Below, piece after piece: positions 12,901 through 24,900 of a DNA stretch of 30,534 nucleotides; the stretch's first letter is position 1; each line of letters begins with the position of its first letter. The DNA lies in contig BLXT01003952.1 in the NCBI GenBank assembly GCA_019648995.1, positions 1,483,507-1,514,040 on the forward strand. Direction: 5' to 3'. The notes under the pieces are model-generated. The model was not told the DNA's origin and did no database searches. It saw only the letters and a list, made by a program, of their open reading frames with translations. Both the position numbers and the translations under genes were made by a program. The DNA is from Plakobranchus ocellatus. Its lineage: Eukaryota; Mollusca; Gastropoda; Plakobranchidae.

Positions 12901-15900
12901 ATAAAACTTTGGTTAAGAAAAAAGGTACCTTCCAGCACGCCCTCTGCGCTGCTTCGCGTTAGCTTTGGACACCCACTGTGGCTCCAGAGATGTGAGATTT
13001 ATCTCAGGCTGGAAATCTTTTACTTTGATTTTTCCACAGTCAATGACAAACACAACATCATCAATGGTGATACTGAAAGTACAGACAGTGAAGCGACAAA
13101 GTTGAGAGAAGAGACTTTTATTAAATAGTGAGAAGTGAGAGAAGCTAAAAAAATATATACACATTTTTTAGTTCCAAATTTCACCACATCAAATTTTAAG
13201 TTAACTGATGTGCTAGTCAAAATGAGAATCACATATACTATTGTGCATGCGCATTGTGTTACCATAATTTTAGGTATTTCACATCCAAAACGGCTAGAGA
13301 GATATGGATTTAATTAGATAAAGCTAGATGTAAGAAATAAAGAAAACATCCAGAAACAAATTTTACATTTTATTTTTTATTGATGTTGTAATTTTTAAGA
13401 ATATTTTGATACTGGTTCTAAAACTTACACGTTACCATTAACCCTCTGAGCGAGGTGCTAAAAAATTTCACCCCTGCATTTGCCAAGTCAAAATGAAGAT
13501 TTTTAGCAATAACCAAAGAAGAAGAAGATTTGGTTCTTACCAAAATAAAAACCATCAAGAATTTGCCAGATAAAAATTTCATTAGGCAAAAATAAGATAG
13601 AACAGGCCATGGTCATGGAACAACAATCATGGTTCATCCCTGACAGCTGAGTAAGCTGCAATTGTGGCTCACAACACTTAAAAGGTTAATGGTCACATGA
13701 TAGTTATGGATTGGTTTGATAATATTTGTATAATAGCCAGTCCACAATGAGGTTATCTCAGGCTTTCAGGCCCTTGATCAGGACAGGGTGCCAGTGGGTA
13801 GTTATGGAAGCATGTTTCTGTTTTACTTAATTTCTAAAACAAAAGATATAACATGAATATCAAGTACCTGGTTTCTGCTATATTTGTAGCAATGACAATC
13901 TTCCGTACTCCAGGTGGGGGTCTGTCAAATACTTCACGCTGATTCACAGTTGGCATTAGGGAGTGAAGGGGAATAACTCGCAAGCTACCTGTAGATTCCA
14001 ATAGTTTTTTTGTTTTTTTTTAAATTGTAAATTAATGAAAGATACAAAACACAAAAAAAACAAAAATAAAATGAATGAGAAATGGCCTGTGACAGTCCAA
14101 AGGGTTGCAAGTCACCTTTTGAGCTGTGTAATCTATTGAAATAGTTGGATTTTATTATAGTAGAAACTGGAAACAGATTATAATGATGAAGAGCAAAGAT
14201 ATAAGTTTGTAACCAAACTTCTTTTTCCTCAATAATGTTAAGTGCAGCATCCAAATAATGATTGGTCTCAACACATAGCACATTCATATAGATCATGCCA
14301 TCGAATTTCATACTTTGAAATAAAGAAAAGTAAATTTACTTGACACAAACTGAAAAAAAAGCACACAAGACTTGACAGTACAAATAATTAAAACGAGCCA
14401 TCAAATGAAATGATTGTATCTCATTAAAAAAAAAAAAAATTTTGCCACACCTCTTGTTTCATATTGTGTGCATGTTACTCTAAGTGAGAAAACATCTGTT
14501 ATAGAAAAGAAGTTATTAATAAAAGAGAGCATGAACATAAACTGATGAGTTTGATGCTTATTCGAGGTTAAAACAGGTGCAAATAAAGAAACTTTAGCAG
14601 CAGGCCATATGATACGTATTTTTATTTTCATTTAGTGAACACCTCAATGAAGTTGCTAGGTCAAAATCTAAGAGGCCTATCAATGCATTTTATTTCAATT
14701 TGGATTGGATGATCTGGCAAGCTGATAGCACACATTGATGGCAGGCTTTGTGAAAAGGGGACTTCAAAGTTTCGATTTGCCTGCCATTGATATCATATTT
14801 GATCCCTACATAAAATTACATATTTTTTTCTCTTTATTCTTGAACCTAGTTAGTTATTGGTTCATGATTGAATTACTGCATATAGCCCAATTACTAAAAG
14901 ACCCTCGTCAGGCCAGAATGTCGATGGCAGGCTTGGAGATGAACCCACTACACAAAGTTCCCTGCAAATCTTATGGCAGAGTCACTAGTCTGTGTGCTAA
15001 TACCACTCCTTGTTTGGTTGCATTCGACATCATAAAAACATAACATCTTCAACTTTGACTTCACAAGAAGAGAGACAAAAAAGATGAAAAGAAAGCTTAC
15101 CAGACTTGCAGCGAGGAGTCTTCTGTATCATTTCATGCAGCTTTTTTATTTCTTCCCAGCCAGGCACAAACACAAGAATAGCACCATCCTAGTGTGGCGA
15201 CACACAGGAGGGGAAAAAAATTACACGAGAGGAAGATTTTTGTAGATATAATCAACTTTTTGAGATTAATATCTGTGTCTTATTTTTACTTTGATACTTT
15301 AAACCAGAATTTTTTTTTTTTTAATTCTGAAAGTACACAATGTGCTTCAATTTTGTTTACATAACTGTTCATTGCATTCTTTATGTGATATAAATGAGTT
15401 TAAGCATCTGGCTTTTTAAAGGTCTTTAGAGGTCTTTTTAAAGAGCTATCCACTTTCTCAAAAAAATAAGAGAGTGATGTTGAAAACATTAGTTAGGTTA
15501 GGACAGCTCAATGGGTAGAATATTTGATTAGTGTGCAAAAGGATCATGTTTCAAACTTTAAACAACAAGAAGTGATTGTGGAGAAACATTTTGTAAAAAG
15601 CCAGTATAAACTACTCCTCAAACCCAAGTCTTCTTGGATGTGATGACAAAATGAAGGTGCCTAAGAATATTATACATAATAGAAAACTCTTAGAATGTGA
15701 AAATTGATTTAAAAATACACCTAATGGCAGCTTTATGAGAAAAGATAAAAATCCCCAATAAAAAAATCCTCTTCAAAAACTACATAAGACTCTGATGTAG
15801 CAACAAATTTTCTCAATAATGTTGGTTCACTGGAAAATTACCAGAATGATGGAAAACTAAGGAGGAATAGCCAAGTATGCAACATACATCTGCTGTTATT

Positions 15901-18900
15901 GATTGTGGATGACCCTGAGTTTGTCGTTAGAGAACAAGAACAATGTGTACCACACTAATATTCTTGTCTTCTGGCCAGTCTAAATACATCAAAAATGGAA
16001 CTCTGAGCATTTTTAAACACTGAAATGGCCTCAACCATCTTTCTGCGAGCTTTGCAATGCTGAGAATAGAGATGTGGTCATTCTAAGCCAAATTATGAGA
16101 TTTTCAAGTTTTTGAAAGAAGGGAAAAAAAATAGATTAAAATTAATTTTTTTGCCAAAATTTTGATATGTGACATTCAACTCATTATAATTGGTCTCAAG
16201 GCATAATTCCTTACAATATTCTGAAAAAGAGAAGATATTAAGGTGCAAAACAAACATACAAGCAATTTTTCGCAGACTCACTTCCATCTTAGTACAGATG
16301 TGGTTGATAATGTGATGGATCAGATCAATATCTATGCTGTTGTAGTCAAACCTCTGTAGAACATCTATAGTTCTATGGCTGAATCTATCAATAACAGATC
16401 AAAGAGATAGTGTCATATGCTTGGTAGAGCAGATAAAATATATAAACTGTTGCAACAAAATTTCTTAAGATGATCTATAGTTCTATGGCTGGATTTATTA
16501 CCAGGTGGCCCATGTTTTTCACAGCCTTATTACCAGCAACACTGTGATATTTATTGATGGTAATCTGACAGGAAAAAAAGTCTTTGATTTTATTTTTTAA
16601 CTCCCCTAGCATAAGCCATGACACTGTATCAAAAAAGAGCAGAAAAAGCATGAGGTGCAAATCAAGAAGGACAACTGTTAAAATATATCAAGCAGCATAG
16701 GTATACATTTTTACCTCCATAAACTTTTCCATCTTTACCTCTACTTTGCAGCTGTGATTTTTTTTTCTTCAAAAAAATTTTTTTTTCAGGGCTAAAAGGG
16801 TTAATATATTTGATGTTTTTCTTTTTTCTTTCTTTCTATTATGAGTCCAGCTGTGGCTGACTAATTAATGAGTTTAAAATGACTGTGAAATTGCTCACTT
16901 CCCCATGAGATTACGACACCAGACTTGGTAATCCTCCTCTTCCTCTCTGTCCTCAGGTTTACTACGCCGTGCAGGTCGACGGGTCGGCTGCCTGGAGGCA
17001 TCTGGTATGTAGCTGTGGGTGGAAGTTTGATTTGGTTAAACTTTAGACTTATGATGCCCCCCAAAAATGGAGTTTTTAATCTAAACAAAAAAATCCTAAT
17101 ATTTTGAAAACTGTGATTTACAAGAATTCAAATTGTCAGAGGTAAGCTTGGAACTTTTCATTGTATGCACCAATTCCAAGATTGCCTCCTTCAACTACAT
17201 AATTGCAGACTTGACTAAATTCTCTTCAAGTATCTGTGATAAATCTATTATCAAAATCTCAAGGCATGGTCTTTCCTGATCCCACATCAATTGTATGTAG
17301 TAAGCCTATGATTGAAATTAAGAGACTGTTGTGTCATGTCAACAACTTACACACAATGGGAAATTCCATAGCAGCAACAAAGATTTTAGAAATATTTACA
17401 GATATAAGTATCAATTTTATACATCCAGGCCCTTCCATAACATTCTGAATAGTCTGACAATGTTTGATGTCATATGATATTTAAGAGAGATACCTACTCA
17501 AATGCTTATTTTCCTATGGTGACTCTTCGGAAAAAAAAAAAAATTTTTTATTAGGAGATCTCCTACCCAGTCATCTCGATGACCTCCTCTAGCAGATACT
17601 CCTTCACTGGGAATGTGTAGCCTGGGATATTCAGCATTGGGCAGTTGTCTGTGGATAGATGTTGATAATTTCATAATAAATCTCAATGTATTAAGAGACT
17701 GGCCACTTCCCACGAATTACAAGTAGCATTCTGAACAGTTTAAATCATTGATATAACCTAGAATTGCACTTGATGAGCTTCCTAAAAATACAAACTGAGT
17801 AAGGTTATGTTGATTTTGTGCCAAGATTGAATGTCTCATCTTTATCCAAAAAACAAAAATTGTAAAAAATACAAAAAATATATTTACAATTCTTTTTCTT
17901 CAAAAGTTCCACATGTGACATCTAACTTATAAGCGCTCGCCTCAACACAAGCTCATTCTGCGAACAACCTGAGAAAATATCTTACCAAAATACTGTGAAA
18001 ACATCTCAGCATTGAGCGTCGCACTCATGAGAATAACCTTGAGGTTAGTTCTCCGCAGTAACAAATCTTTGAGTATGATCATCAGGAAGTCTGACTGCAG
18101 ATCTCGCTCATGGATCTCGTCTATGATGATGTGAGTAGCTCGGTTCAAGCCTCTGAAAAAAAAAAAAAAATGACAAATTCGGAAGAAAATTTCAATATTT
18201 CAATGCTTGAAAAAGCCTATTTTTACAAAAAAGTTCATGGCTGAATACAAGAGAGATAAAGCATCATTGAATAATTTAAACCAATAAAAATATAGCCTGA
18301 AACCACAGTCTATGAGCTTTGAAATGGTGAAAATGTGATACAGAGGTGCTGATTATGTGCTACAACATAAAAGGTTTAAAATTTTGAAAAAGTGATAAAG
18401 AAAAAGAGAAGAACAAATTTTTAATATGTCTATTCCCATGCTTACGTGCACTTTTTAAGAGGTATGCTTATTTCTTTAAAACGTGACTTTGAAAAATGAC
18501 TATTTAAAATTTTCAAAAAAAAATTTTTGCTTTTTTTTATCAGGGCAAACAACCCCAGGAAGTTTGTAGTTTGAGATTTTAAAGAAATTTTTGTTGTTGT
18601 TTAAAACATGAAGAAAAAAGTTTAAAAAAAAAAAAAAAAGGTCAATTTTGCTACTCACGGATCTCCTTCCAAAAACTTGAGCACTATGCCTGTAGTGCAA
18701 AACAGAATGGATCCCTGGGTTCTTGGTCGCTTGCTGTCAGGTTAAATGGTCAAGAAAAGTTGGCAGGTTAAAACTTTTCAATCACAAATTAAGGATTGGT
18801 ATCAAATATGAAATTCAACATAATATGCATAAAAATAAGTTTCAAATGGGACGGCAAAATCAAATAATATCACAAATTGTTTTCAAAAATTAGTTAGAAA

Positions 18901-21900
18901 GATTTTTTTTTTAAAGAAACTTGCCTATTACAGAGCAGTATATAACATTTGCACATTAGGATCTTAAAGTTGTTGAATAAGTTTAGCACATTAATAATAA
19001 AACTGCAATGACTTTTAAGTACTTTATGTGTAAAATATTGTTACATATCAGGTTCTGCATCTCTTCTCTTCGGTGCATTAAAGCAGGTGAGAAGCTTNNN
19101 NNNNNNNNNNNNNNNNNNNNNNNNNNNNNNNNNNNNNNNNNNNNNNNNNNNNNNNNNNNNNNNNNNNNNNNNNNNNNNNNNNNNNNNNNNNNNNNNNNNN
19201 NNNNNNNNNNNNNNNNNNNNNNNNNNNNNNNNNNNNNNNNNNNNNNNNNNNNNNNNNNNNNNNNNNNNNNNNNNNNNNNNNNNNNNNNNNNNNNNNNNNN
19301 NNNNNNNNNNNNNNNNNNNNNNNNNNNNNNNNNNNNNNNNNNNNNNNNNNNNNNNNNNNNNNNNNNNNNNNNNNNNNNNNNNNNNNNNNNNNNNNNNNNN
19401 NNNNNNNNNNNNNNNNNNNNNNNNNNNNNNNNNNNNNNNNNNNNNNNNNNNNNNNNNNNNNNNNNNNNNNNNNNNNNNNNNNNNNNNNNNNNNNNNNNNN
19501 NNNNNNNNNNNNNNNNNNNNNNNNNNNNNNNNNNNNNNNNNNNNNNNNNNNNNNNNNNNNNNNNNNNNNNNNNNNNNNNNNNNNNNNNNNNNNNNNNNNN
19601 NNNNNNNNNNNNNNNNNNNNNNNNNNNNNNNNNNNNNNNNNNNNNNNNNNNNNNNNNNNNNNNNNNNNNNNNNNNNNNNNNNNNNNNNNNNNNNNNNNNN
19701 NNNNNNNNNNNNNNNNNNNNNNNNNNNNNNNNNNNNNNNNNNNNNNNNNNNNNNNNNNNNNNNNNNNNNNNNNNNNNNNNNNNNNNNNNNNNNNNNNNNN
19801 NNNNNNNNNNNNNNNNNNNNNNNNNNNNNNNNNNNNNNNNNNNNNNNNNNNNNNNNNNNNNNNNNNNNNNNNNNNNNNNNNNNNNNNNNNNNNNNNNNNN
19901 NNNNNNNNNNNNGATCTCCTTCCAAAAACTTGAGCACTATGCCTGTAGTGCAAAACAGAATGGATCCCTGGGTTCTTGGTCGCTTGCTGCCAGGTAAGAT
20001 GGTGAAGAAAAAAGTTGGCAGGTTAAAACTTTTCAATCCCAAATTAAGGATTGGTATCAAATATGAAATTCAACATAATATGCATAAAAATAAGTTTCCA
20101 ATGGGACGGCAAAATCAAATAATATCACAAATAGTTTTCAAAAATTAGTTAGAAAGATTTTTTTTTTAAAGAAACTTGCCTATTACAGAGCAGTATATAA
20201 CATTTGCACATTAGGATCTTAAAATTGTTGAATAAGTTTAGCACATTAATAATAAAACTGCAATGACTTTTAAGTACTTTTTGTGTAAAATATTGTTACA
20301 TATCAGGTTCTGCATCTCTTCTCTTCGGTGCATTAAAGCAGGTGAGAAGCTTAACATATCTGCTTCACAAGTAGTTATTTTAAGTACAGTAGAATTTACT
20401 TAAGTCAAACTTGTATTAGTCGATCTTCTTTTTAGTAGACCCTAATACTTTTGGAATATTTTAAGCTAATGTTGCTTTATCATAAAGAAAAATGCAATAA
20501 CAATAGATAAGTATATGTTTGCACAAATCGATGCCGTTTTTGAACCCTAAATAAAATAGACTTATTATCAATTCGTCAACTGCACTTTGCTGAAAATATC
20601 TTTAACATCAGTATTTTACCATACTACCCACTTTTGCTTCAGTTTTTCTTTTAAAAAAAGAGCTCTATAGTTTGCCATTTTAAAATTTATGTTTATGTGA
20701 ACCAAGTAACTCACGTTTCCAGCCTGATCTGGTAACCCACACTTGATTCTCCAGTATCATTAACTTTCTCACAACGCTCGGCTGCTACTCGCTCTGCAAC
20801 CTGACAAAATTCTTAGGTGTCACCAGAAAATATCAGACATTTTGCAAGAGAATTGTTGTAATAAACAAAGTTCAGTTGTCATGGTGATTAGTTTTTCAAA
20901 TCCATGTTCACTCATAACCTTATAGAGCGTTTTATAGCATCTCACGCCACTTCAAATTTATGGCTGGTATAAACACTTATAAAAGGCTTCTTTTCAGATT
21001 CAGACATGATGTATTACTCATTTTGCTGTTCAAAACTGTTCAAACATCTTCAAAAAATCCTTACAGATATAGCGCTGATCCTTCTCGGCTGTGTGCAAAT
21101 TATTCTGCACTGTGATCCGACTCCTCTCTCGATGTAACTGTCCAAAATAAACTGAGGCACCTGAGAAAATAAGAAGGAATTAACATGGAAAAAAAAAAAT
21201 CAAAATTTCTGAGATTTGCAATGTTAAAATTAGGGAGAAGAGGGAGGAGAGATTATTTTATCAACTCAGTTGAATAATTAGCTAAATCTAAGTGCTAAAC
21301 TGCCATTTAAAAAAAAAAATTTAAAAAATACAAAAAACAAGAAAAATTTCATTATTTCCAGGAAAGAATTAATGTAAATAAATCCTATCATAGTGTGCCA
21401 CAAAAAATTGGCATTTATCCTCTGTATTTCTTTGTTTTACACTATTAGCTTAGTAAATACAATTTACTAGGAATAAGGTAAACAAAAGCTATAGACTGCT
21501 CAATGAAAAATACTTGGTTTGATATTGCTTTCAACAACAACAACAAAAAAAAAGGTGGATGATCTTTCTCATTAGCTGATCTAAAGATTAAAGCCACTTC
21601 ATTGATGGAATACAAGGGTTTTTTTTTTTTTATATGATTTGGATGCAAAATGCACACCTTTAAACTTAAGATTAAAGAAAAAAAAAAATCCCTGGCTCAT
21701 GTTAAAAAAAAAAAAAAAGAAGCAGCAATAGGAATTCCTTAAATACAAGCTTTCATGAAAAATAAAAAAAACCATTTTTTTTTCCTGTGAAGCAGATTTA
21801 CCTGGGTGGTTTTACCACAGCCAGTCTCCCCACTGATCACAAGCACTTGGTTGGCATCAATAGTTGATACAATTTGCTGGAAACAAGAATATGACACTAC

Positions 21901-24900
21901 AAATTCAAAGATAATGCAAAAGAAAACAAAACACACACCCACAAAAAGACTATGATATCTTATTTAGACTTAAAAAAGCACAGACAGAGGCTGATTTGTG
22001 GCCAATATTCGTTATTTCCCCACTTTTTTGTGATGTGAAAAAAAATGGATATTAACATTTGAAAACCAATATGTTGCATTACCCAGAAATCCACATGGTT
22101 TTATTCTATAGGGGCAATTTGACCACATTTATTGAAAATTCTCATGCAATATATTGTTGCTTTTCATTTTTGGGAAAGTTTTAAGAACAAAAAAAATTTG
22201 TCCTCCCTCTTCATCCCCCCCAAAAATAAACTAGTGTCTTGAGAATAGGCCGAAAGAATCTAATGTTGCAAATTTGACACTTTTGAGAGAAAAAAGGCTT
22301 TGAAGATCAGCTTTTTCCTTCTTTTGACATGCTTCTTGAACAAACCTTAACATCTATAACATGGTAAAGAATCAATGATTTCTGTATTAAATGTTCAGCA
22401 CTAAGCTCACAGAATACTGTCTCAAGCCAAGCAAAGAATTTCAATAGCTTACCCTAATGATAATGTGATTCTTCACTGATTTGGAGCAATCTCTATTAAA
22501 ATGCAAGTTTGGATTATTTGAAAACTCAAACTGAAACTAAATCAAAAGATACAAAAAGCCATGTCAAAAAAACATTTAGTCCACAACATGTGGGGGGTAT
22601 TGACTCCCCTCCCTCTAACCCCATTGATACGTAAGTGAGGTTGCCTAACCCTTTTTTTCTTCTCCTTTTTCTATTTTAGTCCAAATGAAAGGAATCAACT
22701 TTGAAAGCACCTTGATCCTGTAAGATTTCTCGCACTTTTATTATGCACATACAACCAGCACAAAAGTACCATTTAAAACTTTACATGTCCAACCATGTGA
22801 CACAGCCAGACAACCCTACATTTCTCATACTGTAGGGTGGTAGTTTTTAGAAACCTAAGATCAGGAATGCCAGTGGCAACTGACAAAAAAGCAGGAAACT
22901 TATATAGTAATAAATAGTTTTCTCAAAGCTATCGTTGAAGTATAATTGACTTTTAAGTTATAAAAATAAAGCAAAAAGTGGGAAATCCTGTTTAAATCTG
23001 AAAACTGACATCCCTGTAAGATAATCAACTGTGTGACAGCCAGACAACCCTACCTCTCTCATAATGTATGATAGTAGTTTTTAGAAACCTCAGATTATCA
23101 ACTATGTGACACAGCCAGACAACCCTACCTCTCTCATAATGTAGGATAGTAGTTTTTAGAAACCTCAAATTATCAACTATGTGACACAGCCAGGCAACCC
23201 TATCTCTCTCATAATGTAGGATAGTAGTTTTTAGAAACCTCAGATTATAAGCCTTTCTCATATCGTGGTGTGAAAGTCTTAAAAGCCTTAGATTATCAAC
23301 TACGGGATATGGCAGTAACAGACAACCCTACCTCTCTCATACTGTAGGATGGCAGTTTTTTCCGAAACCCCAGCATTTTGACGAAGCCAGGTTTACTCGC
23401 CAAAGCCAGCATGTGCTCTGACATCTCACGATCTAACAAAGGGTTATCTGATTCTGTCAGAGCTTCAGCAAAATCTGAAGAAAAAAAAAAAGATTACAGT
23501 TCAATACCATAATAACTTCATTCTTTGTACAGGTTGGTATTGCTACAGAAAATAATAAAGATCAGTTTTCAAATTTGTGTGGCGGCACAGGAAAACAAGG
23601 ACAAAGTCGCAAACAACAAAACGTCACAAACGTCAAAGATAGTCCATCAATCTGAAATCTAAAAAAAATGAGTTCTTAACATATTGTGAAAGGTTAGCCT
23701 TTTATTTAATATTTCCCAAAAAATTCAAGTAAAATTCAACCCAGAAATGTGTTTATTTTGTGTTGTTTTTAGGTATGTATCGTGCAATGTTGCTCAAGAT
23801 TGTTTTTCTTACGTGTTTATAAAAGTCTAACTTCAGACTTCTTGTGGAAAGACATGTAACACACCATACTATATGTATATCAAATGAAAACTCTTCTTTC
23901 GCTCTCTCAAAATAAATATAGGGCGCATAAATACAACGAATCGGGAAGAAGTGCGCATAGTGTAAAGCATCCCATGTTTGTTCACAAACACGCAAAAATA
24001 GTCTATATTATGGATTTTCACCCTGAAAAAAATTCCTCCACTTAAATAAGGGCTGCAGATTATGTTGGGCATATCAATTTTTAAATTTTTAGTAGATTTA
24101 AAAGATCTAGATCCAAAGATTTGTAAAAGTTACCACGTCAGTATTGTTGCAAGAGCAAATGTCAAACTAGAATCTAGATCTATAGTCTATAGAAGTCTAA
24201 CAACTTTAAATGCGATTTTCTCAGTTTCACTTATACAAATTTTTTAATCTTTGAAATGTCATAACTTTGGCTGTAATAAAGATAGACAAAAAATTTAAAC
24301 TGCACTGTGTTCAGCGAAACCAGACCTTTGATTTGATACCAATATCTCTAAATGTCAAAATTTTACGTTTGTCCTGGTTTTCCTGTGCCGCATCACATTT
24401 ATACAAACAGAAAACTGTTCCAAAACGTGATTTATAGCATAAAAATTTGGTGCTGATAGGTTAATTTCATCCTATATTTATTATCAAACAGGATGAAGAA
24501 AATGACTGAACAAAAAAAAAACTTAGGATGTAGTTTTGAAAGCAAAAAATGTCAACATTATATCCAGCTTCAATGCTAAATTTTCATTTTCTTGAGGGAA
24601 AAAAAGAGAAAAAGCATAGACAATGCAGGTCATGAGTCAGAGGAAAAAAAAAACAAAATAACAATGATGTATATCTTTTATCAATTTTTTTTATCAAAAG
24701 ATAATGCACCGACATGACAACTTTAAATCTACCAATTATACGTCATCCCCAGTCCACAATATTATAAGCATGTAGAGTAATAGAACATTTGATGCACAGA
24801 GTATAGCAATTTCTCAGTTTCACTTTACCATATTTACCATACCTGACTCAGCACCATATGGGTAATCTCCGTGAGACATCATATACTCTACAACACCCGT

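Noticed and set aside
15500..15562. Possible tRNA gene
   Set aside because: Only degraded A and B box-like strings are present, and no cloverleaf can be formed. It is better read as a SINE head.
16861..17107. Two open frames over exon 14 on both strands
   Set aside because: Shadows of exon 14. The phase inherited from exons 13 and 15 selects the frame beginning GYIPDAS instead.
19008..20148. Apparent 290-350-residue open frames on both strands across 19008-20148
   Set aside because: They run through the N gap, which cannot contain stops. Only the exon 11 copy B part (19913-19986, minus) is real coding sequence.
23025..23261. Open frame with a repeated 25-residue unit (minus strand), looking like a repeat protein
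   Set aside because: It is the 75-bp array of degraded exon 7 edges. The openness follows from a unit length divisible by three, and the reading frame differs from exon 7.
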